From positions 1 to 34,186 of IMG/VR virus record IMGVR_UViG_3300007725_000012: a stretch of DNA of 34,186 nucleotides; one strand, written 5' to 3'. The notes below the pieces were generated by a model. It ran no database searches. It was not told the origin of the DNA and saw nothing but the letters and a program-made list of their open reading frames with translations. Shown piece after piece: positions 8,234-17,852 of the stretch. Both the position numbers and the translations under genes were made by a program. The DNA is from a virus. Positions within the stretch are counted from its first letter, which is position 1, and each line of letters opens with the position of its first letter.

Positions 8234-10062
8234 TGGCTCGTCGATCAGGATGGCAGCAATTTGCCGACAACTTTAATGCCGTATATGACACGGTTACAGG
8301 CTTCGCGCAGGACGTTGAAGCTGGCAACATCATGGCTAAGTACAAGCCTAAAGAGTATCAGGAGCGCGAAGACAGCACGATCCAGTGGAAAGTGGGCGAT
8401 CAGATGTACGCCGATCAAGGTCTCGCTAAAACCGCTCAGCGGGATGCGGCCTATGCCGATATTGCTGACATGTACTCTCGGTACGGTAAGACTGACGAGG
8501 CGCTGAAATACCGCACGTCTATTAGCGGACTGGAGAACCAGAAGCTTCAGAATAGGTTGTTATCAGAAACCTTGCCGGACCTTATTGCGAAAGCGGGCCT
8601 ACAGAACCAGCAACTTACAGGGCTGGTTAGGAAGCAAGATCTGGACAACATGGTCTCTCAAGCAACGACTGAAGCAGACATTCAACGCATCAAGGCGCTG
8701 GCAAAAATCGCAGGTTTCGACGCGCAGTATGCAGGATTAACACTAGGCTCGCGTGTACGTACAACCGCAGCTAACGCAGATACCGCCGAGGCTAATGCGG
8801 TTACGGCGCAGGCTGATGCTCAGGTCGCCGCCAACACAATAGAAACCCGAATCGCTGCCGCGGAACAAGCTCTACGGAAAGGTGAAGGTGCTATCCGCGC
8901 CCAAGATCTTGCTAACATGTTAGCGGAAGCTACATTACCTTCACAGATTGCCCGCATTGAAGCATTGGCTAAATCCGCTGGAGTAGCCGCCGATGTAGCT
9001 GCACTTACACAGGGCGCACAGGTCCGTAGGACAGAAGCAGACGCAGTCTCAGCAGAAGCCGGAGCACAAGTAGACACAGGTTTAGTACAGCCTCGGATCG
9101 ACACAGGCGTAGCCCAAGCGGAGTCTGCACAGGCACAAGCAGAAGTAGATGCCGCCACTGTAGCGAATGACATCGCCAAAGCCGGACTGGAAACAGCCAC
9201 TGCGGCACAGCGCGTACAACTCGGGGGTCAGCAGATACAGGCAGGTCAGTTAGAGCTTGATGCGGCACAACGCGTAGAAAATGTTAATACGTTCCTTATC
9301 GACAACCCTGAGGCTACTGAAGATGACGTACGGGAAGCTATCCGTACTAATCTTGGTCCAGTCAAAAGTGCGGAAGTACTAAACGCCTTGGACAAGTTCG
9401 GACTTGAAACTATCGAGCGTCGCGGACAAGCCATCGCAAATCAGTTCTTAGCAGATATGAAGAGTCCGGGCGGTGTCCGCCAAGCAATCGCCAGCTATGA
9501 CGCCATTGATGACGGCGTAGACGTTAAGATCGAAGACATCCAAGACCCTGAGACGGGACAAAGAATGTTGCGGGTTACCCGCACTGTGGGTGATCGTACT
9601 GAGACCTTAGCCGTTGGTAGTGAGCAAGAGGTTGCCGCAAGTATGATGCAGATTATGAAAGGCCCCATGACTTCGATGGAGATTGCGGCAGCCGAGTTGG
9701 AGAACAACAAGACTAAGTCTGAGATCCTTAAGAACATGGCGACTACGTCCTACTACGAAGCGCAAGCTAAAGCAGAAGGCGTACCTACACGGGACCACGC
9801 TCTTGAGAACTACGAAGATAACGTCACTAGTATCATAAACGGCGCTCTCGACTTGGACGGCAATGTGAATGTTCAAGGTGTTATGGAAGCTATCCGTGTA
9901 TTGGATCAGGTGACAGGCCGTATGATTCCGGGGCTTTCTGATGCACAGATTATGGAAGACGTGAGTATGCTCCTTGAATCGGGCACTCCAGAAAACATCC
10001 AACGCGCTCAGGCTCTTTTGGAGAAAGCGCGAGAAACTGCTACTGTAGGCGGATTACGATAA
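8233..10062 (+). CDS. Large coiled-coil internal virion (ejection-type) protein
   Basis: The product has 609 residues. From about residue 100 to 360 it is dominated by Ala, Gln, Glu and Asp (many A-x-A-Q-A-D/E runs), giving a long helical or coiled-coil rod. The rest is mixed alpha/beta with DIQDPETGQRMLRVTRTVGD near residue 440. There is no signal peptide or enzyme motif. It is flanked by the S74 protein and the giant zincin protein, the usual context of podovirus core proteins that leave the capsid during DNA ejection. A perfect 14-bp palindrome GCTAACATGTTAGC lies inside at 8911-8924. The stop codon is the first part of another copy (10060-10069). Confidence 0.7.
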   Translation: MARRSGWQQFADNFNAVYDTVTGFAQDVEAGNIMAKYKPKEYQEREDSTIQWKVGDQMYADQGLAKTAQRDAAYADIADMYSRYGKTDEALKYRTSISGLENQKLQNRLLSETLPDLIAKAGLQNQQLTGLVRKQDLDNMVSQATTEADIQRIKALAKIAGFDAQYAGLTLGSRVRTTAANADTAEANAVTAQADAQVAANTIETRIAAAEQALRKGEGAIRAQDLANMLAEATLPSQIARIEALAKSAGVAADVAALTQGAQVRRTEADAVSAEAGAQVDTGLVQPRIDTGVAQAESAQAQAEVDAATVANDIAKAGLETATAAQRVQLGGQQIQAGQLELDAAQRVENVNTFLIDNPEATEDDVREAIRTNLGPVKSAEVLNALDKFGLETIERRGQAIANQFLADMKSPGGVRQAIASYDAIDDGVDVKIEDIQDPETGQRMLRVTRTVGDRTETLAVGSEQEVAASMMQIMKGPMTSMEIAAAELENNKTKSEILKNMATTSYYEAQAKAEGVPTRDHALENYEDNVTSIINGALDLDGNVNVQGVMEAIRVLDQVTGRMIPGLSDAQIMEDVSMLLESGTPENIQRAQALLEKARETATVGGLR

Positions 10063-10070
10063 CTTGTTAG
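10059..10070. repeat. Dispersed palindrome copy between ejection genes
   Basis: ATAACTTGTTAG begins with the stop codon TAA of the upstream gene and ends in the G that opens the GGGAA ribosome site of the giant gene. A second copy (10140-10151) follows 81 bases later inside the giant gene. It is one of three copies that are not fully inside coding sequence. Confidence 0.75.
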
Positions 10071-10081
10071 GGAAATGAGTG

Positions 10082-13000
10082 ATGGCTGCGAATAGCAACG
10101 ATCTCGATGCACGATACCAACGTGCGGTCCAACGTCTGGATAACTTGTCAGCGACTGCCAATACTCGCGGCCTATATCGCTCCCCTGTAGACGAGGAAGA
10201 AGAGGAAAAGCCTAAGACGGTAAAACCGCGATCTGTCGAAGAAATAGACGCCTATCTCCGTGGCGAAGTCACGTACCCAGACCGTAACGTATACGGTTTC
10301 CAGTACCCAGAGCGCGTTGTGGAAGAGCCTGTTGAGGAAGAACGTGGGGCGGTAAATAACACCATGCGGGGTATTGGGGAACGTGCCGCCGAGCTTGGCG
10401 GCAACTTGTTAACCGCAGGCGGACGCCTTGCTGACACCTTAGACAGTGACTCCAACGATGCCATGATTGTGTGGGGTGCGCCTGATGGCGGTTTCCTTGG
10501 TACGGGTCTAGGCATCATGTCGCGTGGTGAGTTTGAAACCCAAGGCGGGGTAGAAGCTACGCCCCTACAATCTGCCGCTCGTGCGTGGAAAGATCTCGAT
10601 CTGGGATACGTTGCAAGTGAAGGTTGGGAACAAGGCAAGCAAGACTTCGCTAACGGTGATGTTATTAACGGTGTGGGCAACATGCTTGCATGGGGTCTGG
10701 AGACAGGTACGGTATCTCTGCCTGACATGGCGGCGGCTATCGTAAACCCGCCAGCATACATCGCGTCTCGTTCCAATGAGATTGCAGAAGAACGTGCTAG
10801 ATCAGACGGGCGTAGCACTGAAGACCTACAAACCAGTGACCTTATCGTTGGTACGACTGCCGCAGTTGCCGTAACTGTATTGGAGCGTTTCGGTGCTCAG
10901 CAGCTTCTAAAAATTCCTGAGAAGACAAGTGGCGGCATTATTAACGGACTGCTTTCAGGGGCGCGTAGAGGCGCTGGCTATGAAGGTCTGACGGAACTCC
11001 AACAAGAAACGCTGGAATACCTAGCCGAGAAAGCTGGAACTGAAGAAGGTGCGACCTTCTTAGGCGCAGTAGAACGCTCGCTACAAGGTCTCGTTGGCGG
11101 CGGTACATTCGGTTCAGTTGCGGGTGGTGCTCAAGGTGCTGTGGGCGGTCTACGCTCTGGCAATACTACTGAAGTGGGAGCTGACGGTCAGACTGACTTG
11201 TTAGCCACACAGACACCAAAGACTGCACAGCAGATCGTAGACGAGCAGACGAAACAGCCTACCCGTTCTTTGCAGGAAATCATCAACGAGCAAACGAACG
11301 TCACATCCGCACCTACAAAAGCGGAAACCAAGGCACGTGAAGCAGATTTTCAAGCGGCTCTAACAGATGACACAGGTCTGCGAGTTAACGATGAAAACCA
11401 GATCGAGCGTAGTGAGACGGCATCAGAACGGTTAGACCGTTGGTTGCGTGAGAACGCTCCAGAACCCGCGCCTCCTACCCCACCATATCAAGCGCCTCGC
11501 ACCACGCAGGAACAGGTTGACTTGTTAACAGGTGTGTCTCAGCAGGGTCTTGGGTCTACTGAAGCAGATGTAAAAGCCGCATTTGGGGAATCTACAGGGC
11601 AATACGTTCCGGGCGAGAACCAGCTAGAAACTGAGTTACGGGCTGGGGATCTTATGGCGTTGCGTGCTGAGGCACGTATCGAGCCTGTTGCACCTAAGGG
11701 GTTGGGTTACATGCCGACCTTCCGTGTGGTGTTCCCAGATGGCTCCGTGAGCGAGGTCAACGAACAGACTCTTGCGGGTATCATTAACGCTCAGAACGAG
11801 TACGCGACTACTGCACAGCAGGGCGACTCCCGCGCCGCCGTGGAACTCCCACGAGTAAATGCCGAAGAGGTTATTGCCCAGCTCCTACGTTCTCCTGAGA
11901 TGACAATCCAACAGGTCATCGATCAGCAGACAGGTGTCAGCCGTGAGGTTAAGAACACGACTCCTAAAAACGTACGTGCTGCGGCAAACGAAGGCTCAGG
12001 CCAATTCGTTAACAGCGAAAACCAGATCGAGCGTGAAGTGGATATGGGTGAGGTGTATCAAGAGATCGCCACGCCTAAACAGCCTAACAAGGCAGCGCTT
12101 CGTAAGTCAGACCAGAAGTGGTACGAGAACAGTGTCTTTAACAAGTCAGCAGAAGACCTGAAAGCACTGTTGGGACGTGCGCGTAGTAACGTACGTAAAG
12201 GCATTATTGAGTCCGAGATTAAGTTCCGCGAGTACACAGATGCTGAGAAGAACACTCAGCCGAAGCTGACTCAGGAACAGAAAAATCAGCAGTGGTACGA
12301 AACAGAGGTCAAAGGCAAGTCCATCGAAGAGTTGAACCAGCTTGAAGATAACAAGTTAGGGAAAGCTCGTGCAGACATCTTAATTAAAGAGATCGCTCTG
12401 CGTGAACAAGAAGCTGCCGCAGCACCAAGTACCCCTGTTGAGCCTACACAGGCGGCGGAAGCAACCCCAGCCGTTGAAGAGAACGCCAAGGTAGCGGACG
12501 CACCGACTACTGAGTACTCGATGGCGGAGCGCATTAAAAATGCTCTACCTAAACAGGCTAAGAAACAGCGTGCTTTCGTTGATACGATTGTGGAGAACCC
12601 TGCCCTTCTGGATATGGAGGCTAAAGACGCCGCTAAAGCGATTGGCGTGTCTGAAGAATCGTTCTCTCGCATGAAGAAGAACCTGCAAGAAAACATCGTT
12701 AAGATGGCACAAGCTGAAGGCGTATCTGCACCTGAGCTGTACCGCCAGTTTGCCGACAGTATGCGCTCTGACGTAGATACTGATCTGACTCGCGACCAAG
12801 AGATTAAGCGAGATCTCGGTTACGGTGCGGGTGAAATGGATAGCGAAGCCCTCAATGCACGCGAAACTTCAGACGGTGTGACCACTGAAAACGTGAGTAT
12901 GGGTATCGTCCGCGACACCAAAGAAACACAGGACCGCCAGAGTAAGACTAAAGCTGAGCGTGAGGCTGACAAGTCACTCAATGAACAAGAGCAGGCTGAA

Positions 13001-16000
13001 GCGAAAGCAGAAGCTGAGAGCACTAGCAAAGCACAGAAAGTTTGGAACAAGACCCGTAAGGCGATGTCCAAAGAAGACCGCGCTAAAAGTGTTACGTGGG
13101 ATGAACTGTCTGGAGACAACCAGCAGGACTTTACGGCACTCATCGACAGTGGCATTGACGCTGACATGACAGTGATGGTCCTCGCTGCATCTGAGACTAA
13201 CATGACAGCCGCCAACGAAGAAACGATGACCGAAGAAGAGAACGCCTCTTTGCAGGAAATCGAAGCCCTCAACGAAGGTGCCGCTGCACTCTACGAAATG
13301 ATTAACAAGGGTGACTCATACGATGCCCTGACGAACGTAGAGAAAGAAGCCGCTCGTGAAGCCTACGAGTTCATCAAAGGTCAGAACGCGCTCGACGAGA
13401 TCGTGAAGCAACCGAAGATGTACCGTGACATCATGGATCACTTCATCAAGCAGGACGATTTCTACAAGCGTAACGGCGACACCGTCTCTGGCAACAGTGC
13501 TGGCGATGTACGTAAATGGGCTAAAAATGTCACTGACAAGTTAGCAGAATGGGTTAACGTAGAAGTTGTCCAGTCTGTTGAAGACCTTCCGGGCATCCAT
13601 CCATCCGATGTTGCGGGTGCTGTGATCGACGGTAAAGTCTACGTTGTTGCAGACAACATTAACTCCAAGTCAGAAGCTCTCGTGACCCTCGCCCATGAGG
13701 TTATCGGTCACATTGGTATGGAGCGTGTTCTCGGTAAAGAAGGGTTCCAGAAACTCACTGACAAGATTACGCAACTCCGTAAGAGTGGCGACAAGACTAT
13801 TAACCGCATCGTGGATGACCTGCGCACCAAGTACGTGAACGCCAATGGCGAGTACATGCTTAATGACGAGCAGGAAGCGCGAGAGGTTATCGCACACTTT
13901 ATCGAGGCCAAGCCGAACTACGGGCTTGTCCGTACGGTGCTGAATAAGATCAAACAGTTCCTTGCTAAATACGGCATGGCAGATGCTACGTCAGCAGAGA
14001 TTGAAGCTATCGCCATCAAGGCAGCTAAGCTGACTCGTACTGAGTTGTCATCCGCAGACTTCAACACCACCATGAAAGACGCTTACCAGCGTCTCGGCAA
14101 GTTCGTTGATTGGCAGACGCAGTTTGATAACATCGTAGAGCAGATGTACGGCAAGGACTCTGACCTTGAGCTATCGCACAAGTTGCTTAGCGCTAATGCG
14201 GATATTATCGCTGACAAGTTAGAGAGAATGAATACCTACGTAGACGTGCCCGACGGCAGGGGTGGGTTTACACGCATCAACACAGATGGACCAAGGGCTG
14301 TAGCAGAAACTTTGCGCGCCTACCGCCAAGAAAACCCCGCCGATGTAATGCCGAGAGCTTACATAATGCCTCCATTTCTTACCAGCGGTGGGCGCATAGC
14401 TGGGTTTGACGTTGACCAAATGGTCTACATCGGCGCAAATAATAGAGGCGATGCTAGTTTCTACTACATAGATCAGCAGATTGGCGAGTCGCAGGGGCAA
14501 ATATTCATCGCTATCAACTACGACACGAATGTTCTATCTGATGGGGACACGGCCTTTAGTTTCTACGTCATGCCTGTCGAGTTATACATGGCAGACCGCG
14601 AAGCTATTCCAATGGGCCAAGAGGTTATTCTGCAAGGTTACCTAGACATGGACACTGCGGCGGATGCGATGACTGTGGCGATTGACGGACCTGTGCTCGA
14701 TGGCGTTGCCCATCGTTGGATGAACTCTACCGATCCAAAGGTTGTGACTACCCACGACTTTGAAGCGGGTACTGACTTCCAAGGTGAAAAATACGCTCGC
14801 ACTAACATGGGAACGAAAGCAATCAATGGGTTCCTAAAAGCTGCAATACGCCATGCCAGCGTTGAAGGTAGGAATGTGTATGTTCCAGATCTAAACTGGC
14901 ATCGCAGTACAGGCATTAACCCATACGGCAGTGAGAAGACAGGCGGTAAAGCACCTAAAGATCTGAAGTCTGACATAGTGGAAGCTATGTATCGCCGCCG
15001 TGGTATGCCTGAAACCCTATACGATAAAGCCCGTAACGTAGCTAAAAGCGCCTTTGGCGGTAAGCTTTACGAGTACATCAAAGACGGCAAGCTTGGGGCA
15101 CAGTCACTCCATGCGCTAAATGAGAACTACGGTGGCGAGTTGAAGTCGCTTGGCAAGTTCTACAAGACCGCTCTTATGATGGAGCAGATGCAGCAAGAGT
15201 TGGCGAACAACGGACATAAAGTGGCGATGGCGTTCAAGGCGTTACCTACAGTGCAAGCTGACAAGGTTGCTGATCTAATGTACCGCGCTACCCGCATCAA
15301 CAAAGCCCCAGATGTAGAGGGGTCTCCATTAGCTAAAGAGTGGGCGGCACTCAGCCCAGAGGCTCAGCGAGTCTACCAAGATGCGCGTACGAAACTGCGT
15401 GCGGACTGGACACAGCGCATGAACACATTTGTGCGGATGACGAAAGAAGCCTATGCGGCGGAGATCGCTAAGGCGAAAGATCAGAAGTCTAAAGACGAGC
15501 TGACACGTCAGCGAGACCGTGTACTGCGTAAAGCCGATGGCAACATAAAACTGGCGGAGCGCAAAGAGTACTTCCCGCTGATACGCCACGGTGACTTCAT
15601 TGCCGTCTACAAGTCTCAGGAATACATTGACCTAGAGAACAAGATCGAAGACGCCACAGGTGCGCCGCGCCGTGAGATGGAGCGTAAGCTGGCCCAGATG
15701 ACGGCAAGTACTAAGCACTACCGCGTACGTGCTGAAGAAACCCAAGCTGCGATTGAGCAGGATATAGACCAGTGGGGGTCAAAGTACGCTAGTGTGGCAA
15801 GTCGTCTCTCGGTACGTACGGATGCTATGAACCATGACGCCTCTGCTGGAGCGTTCCAAGTTATCCGCAACCACCTCCAAGAAGTTCTGACTGACGCTAA
15901 GTTGTCAGAGGAAATCGGTAAGATCCTCACAGAGTTGGAGATCCAGAGACTCCCAGAGAACCACTCTCTCAAACGTACGCTTGAGCGTAAGAACGTAGCG

Positions 16001-17755
16001 GGTGCTTCTACTGACATGTTAAGGTCATTCGCCTCTACAGTTGAATCCAACGCGTTCTATCTCTCACGTATGCAGCACGCTAAAGATTTGGCGAACACGT
16101 TGTACGACATGGGACAGGAATCTGCTGAAGGTGGGAACTCCTTCGACACAGGTCGCGTAGTGCGCGAGATCCGCAAACGCCGTGACCTCGACATGAAATA
16201 CACCGAGACGCCAATCCAGAACGCACTGGCCCGTGTGTCAGGTATGTACCACCTTGTCTCGCCATCTTACTGGACGGTCAACGCCTCGCAGCCGTGGTTC
16301 ATTGGCGCACCTGTAATGGATGCTCGCTACCCCGGTAAAAATGCAGCTAAGAAGTTAGGGAAAGCGTCTGTTGAAGGTATGAAGCTGGCAAACAGTGTCA
16401 TCAAAGAAGGTGGCGTATTTGCTGACCTCGACGTAAACACCAAAGACGCTAAAGGTGAATACCTTATCAAGTCGAAAGAAGAGCGTGAACTTCTAAGCGA
16501 TCTGATTAAACACGGACGCATCGACATCAATATTACCAGTGACCTTGGGGTCATGGCTCGCGGCGAGACAGGCGCGTTATCTACGGTTACTCGCTACAGC
16601 ATGTGGCCCGCGCACCAAGTTGAGATCGTGAACCGTGTGGCAGTTGCTCTAGCAACGTACCGCATGGCTAAGGCATCCGGCGAATCGCATACAAAAGCAA
16701 TGGCGTCTGCGGATAAGATGATCGTAGATACTCAGATCGACTACTCGGATGTCAACGCGCCACGGTTTATGAAGCGTGAAGCAATGCCGCTTAGCCGCCT
16801 CGTGTTTCAGTTCCGCAAGTACCAGCACGCGATGGCTCAACTCCTTATTATGAACGCCCAGAAAGCCTATAAGGGTGACAAGGTAGCTCAACGTACACTA
16901 CGCAATATGGTCGCCGTGCAGGTCGCCACAGCAGGGGTCTTGGGTATTCCGGGTGTTAACACGCTTATGTGGATTGCCGACTTGTTTGGTGACGATGACG
17001 AGCCGGACGTACGCACAGAGATCCGCAACTGGCTGGCAGAAGAAATGGGACCTGACGCGGCACGTGCTGTTATGAAAGGCCCACTGGGCTACGCTCTGGA
17101 CACAGACCTCACTCGCCGTACTGGTTTGGGTGACGTGTTTAGCCCTATGCCGTTCCTACGTACAGGCGCTGAGTCCGGCATCGAAGGTTTGGGTAACGTG
17201 TTAGTGGCAGCGGGTGGCGCTCCTATGGGCATGTTAGCGAATCTGTACGAAGCGGAACTCGCCATGGAGCGTGGGGATTACGTAGGTATGGTTGAAAAGG
17301 CTATGCCGAAGGCAATTAAAGATGTGCTGAAAGCTTGGAGATATTCTGAGGAGGGTATCGAGACACGTTCTGGTACTCGCGGCACAGATCCAAACGCGTT
17401 TGATGAATGGGATGTGGCGCTCCGTGCGTTAGGTTTCTCACCAATGAAAGAGTCTGAGTACTACGAAGCTAGAACGGCATCTGTGAAAGTGGAGAAGGGT
17501 GTCAATGACGCTAAGAGTCGGATACTGAAAGCTTTTGTGGAGGCATGGCGTGACAAAGATACGGCAGCGCGGGGAGAGGTAATGGATGAAGTTCGTGAGT
17601 TTAACAAGAAACATCCTAAATACCGCATCACTCGTGGTTCACTAGAGCGTGCAGTACGGGGTCGTTTAACTACTGAAAGGGATACGATTCGCCCAGAAAC
17701 AGGGCTAGGGACTCGAAATAAAAATCTCGAAGGTTTGGACACGTTCGCAAGATAA
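10082..17755 (+). CDS. Giant virion / polyvalent-type protein with zincin motif
   Basis: The product is 2557 residues from ATG 10082, with GGGAA about 7 bases upstream; a GTG at 10079 is less likely. Visible in order: an acidic N terminus; a hydrophobic stretch near 250; a Gly-rich segment near 330-360; three degenerate repeats ending in ENQ(I/L)E (about 395-655); a doubled 45-residue unit with Q-K/Q-WYE (about 678-775); Glu/Lys/Ala-rich coils to about 1050; a metallopeptidase motif HEVIGH at about 1205-1210 with EAREVIAH (Glu about 1268) as likely third ligand; and helical hydrophobic parts near 2235-2300. The shape matches large polyvalent or ejection proteins that enter the host with DNA. 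A protease role in trimming virion or host proteins is inference. It holds nine dispersed palindromes. Confidence 0.8.
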   Translation: MAANSNDLDARYQRAVQRLDNLSATANTRGLYRSPVDEEEEEKPKTVKPRSVEEIDAYLRGEVTYPDRNVYGFQYPERVVEEPVEEERGAVNNTMRGIGERAAELGGNLLTAGGRLADTLDSDSNDAMIVWGAPDGGFLGTGLGIMSRGEFETQGGVEATPLQSAARAWKDLDLGYVASEGWEQGKQDFANGDVINGVGNMLAWGLETGTVSLPDMAAAIVNPPAYIASRSNEIAEERARSDGRSTEDLQTSDLIVGTTAAVAVTVLERFGAQQLLKIPEKTSGGIINGLLSGARRGAGYEGLTELQQETLEYLAEKAGTEEGATFLGAVERSLQGLVGGGTFGSVAGGAQGAVGGLRSGNTTEVGADGQTDLLATQTPKTAQQIVDEQTKQPTRSLQEIINEQTNVTSAPTKAETKAREADFQAALTDDTGLRVNDENQIERSETASERLDRWLRENAPEPAPPTPPYQAPRTTQEQVDLLTGVSQQGLGSTEADVKAAFGESTGQYVPGENQLETELRAGDLMALRAEARIEPVAPKGLGYMPTFRVVFPDGSVSEVNEQTLAGIINAQNEYATTAQQGDSRAAVELPRVNAEEVIAQLLRSPEMTIQQVIDQQTGVSREVKNTTPKNVRAAANEGSGQFVNSENQIEREVDMGEVYQEIATPKQPNKAALRKSDQKWYENSVFNKSAEDLKALLGRARSNVRKGIIESEIKFREYTDAEKNTQPKLTQEQKNQQWYETEVKGKSIEELNQLEDNKLGKARADILIKEIALREQEAAAAPSTPVEPTQAAEATPAVEENAKVADAPTTEYSMAERIKNALPKQAKKQRAFVDTIVENPALLDMEAKDAAKAIGVSEESFSRMKKNLQENIVKMAQAEGVSAPELYRQFADSMRSDVDTDLTRDQEIKRDLGYGAGEMDSEALNARETSDGVTTENVSMGIVRDTKETQDRQSKTKAEREADKSLNEQEQAEAKAEAESTSKAQKVWNKTRKAMSKEDRAKSVTWDELSGDNQQDFTALIDSGIDADMTVMVLAASETNMTAANEETMTEEENASLQEIEALNEGAAALYEMINKGDSYDALTNVEKEAAREAYEFIKGQNALDEIVKQPKMYRDIMDHFIKQDDFYKRNGDTVSGNSAGDVRKWAKNVTDKLAEWVNVEVVQSVEDLPGIHPSDVAGAVIDGKVYVVADNINSKSEALVTLAHEVIGHIGMERVLGKEGFQKLTDKITQLRKSGDKTINRIVDDLRTKYVNANGEYMLNDEQEAREVIAHFIEAKPNYGLVRTVLNKIKQFLAKYGMADATSAEIEAIAIKAAKLTRTELSSADFNTTMKDAYQRLGKFVDWQTQFDNIVEQMYGKDSDLELSHKLLSANADIIADKLERMNTYVDVPDGRGGFTRINTDGPRAVAETLRAYRQENPADVMPRAYIMPPFLTSGGRIAGFDVDQMVYIGANNRGDASFYYIDQQIGESQGQIFIAINYDTNVLSDGDTAFSFYVMPVELYMADREAIPMGQEVILQGYLDMDTAADAMTVAIDGPVLDGVAHRWMNSTDPKVVTTHDFEAGTDFQGEKYARTNMGTKAINGFLKAAIRHASVEGRNVYVPDLNWHRSTGINPYGSEKTGGKAPKDLKSDIVEAMYRRRGMPETLYDKARNVAKSAFGGKLYEYIKDGKLGAQSLHALNENYGGELKSLGKFYKTALMMEQMQQELANNGHKVAMAFKALPTVQADKVADLMYRATRINKAPDVEGSPLAKEWAALSPEAQRVYQDARTKLRADWTQRMNTFVRMTKEAYAAEIAKAKDQKSKDELTRQRDRVLRKADGNIKLAERKEYFPLIRHGDFIAVYKSQEYIDLENKIEDATGAPRREMERKLAQMTASTKHYRVRAEETQAAIEQDIDQWGSKYASVASRLSVRTDAMNHDASAGAFQVIRNHLQEVLTDAKLSEEIGKILTELEIQRLPENHSLKRTLERKNVAGASTDMLRSFASTVESNAFYLSRMQHAKDLANTLYDMGQESAEGGNSFDTGRVVREIRKRRDLDMKYTETPIQNALARVSGMYHLVSPSYWTVNASQPWFIGAPVMDARYPGKNAAKKLGKASVEGMKLANSVIKEGGVFADLDVNTKDAKGEYLIKSKEERELLSDLIKHGRIDINITSDLGVMARGETGALSTVTRYSMWPAHQVEIVNRVAVALATYRMAKASGESHTKAMASADKMIVDTQIDYSDVNAPRFMKREAMPLSRLVFQFRKYQHAMAQLLIMNAQKAYKGDKVAQRTLRNMVAVQVATAGVLGIPGVNTLMWIADLFGDDDEPDVRTEIRNWLAEEMGPDAARAVMKGPLGYALDTDLTRRTGLGDVFSPMPFLRTGAESGIEGLGNVLVAAGGAPMGMLANLYEAELAMERGDYVGMVEKAMPKAIKDVLKAWRYSEEGIETRSGTRGTDPNAFDEWDVALRALGFSPMKESEYYEARTASVKVEKGVNDAKSRILKAFVEAWRDKDTAARGEVMDEVREFNKKHPKYRITRGSLERAVRGRLTTERDTIRPETGLGTRNKNLEGLDTFAR

Positions 17756-17762
17756 CTCCATT

Positions 17763-17788
17763 GGAGAATAGGGCGGTTCTCCCTTTTT
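17763..17788 (+). terminator. Rho-independent terminator of the late + strand block
   Basis: A stem GGAGAA / TTCTCC with an 8-base loop is followed by C and five T. It lies 8 bases after the stop of the giant gene and closes the rightward late operon. Confidence 0.75.
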
Positions 17789-17789
17789 G

Positions 17790-17801
17790 CTGACATGTTA
17801 G
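17790..17801. repeat. Dispersed palindrome copy between the convergent operons
   Basis: CTGACATGTTAG is an exact consensus copy lying in non-coding DNA between the two facing terminators. Being outside any gene, it argues that the motif is kept at DNA level and is not only a codon-use effect. Confidence 0.75.
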
Positions 17802-17807
17802 AGTGAA

Positions 17808-17842
17808 TGGAAAGAGAAAGCTTCGGCGCATTTCTGCGCCGA
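17808..17842 (-). terminator. Terminator of the early - strand block
   Basis: A perfect 8-bp stem TCGGCGCA / TGCGCCGA with a TTTC loop at 17823-17842 is followed on the - strand by a pyrimidine-rich AGCTTTCTCTTTCC tract. It lies just after the primase-helicase stop. A T-run on the + side (17850-17854) might allow some function in both directions. Confidence 0.65.
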
Positions 17843-17852
17843 CGGCTAATTT

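Noticed and set aside
10252-10818. 188-codon open frame on the - strand within the giant gene
   Set aside because: Low-complexity Pro/Ser/Arg-rich antisense shadow. The + strand giant gene is continuous here and has a good ribosome site at its start.
10082-17755. DarB-like methylase-helicase in the giant protein
   Set aside because: No DNA methylase (DPPY/NPPY) or helicase Walker motif was found. Only the zincin motif is clear.
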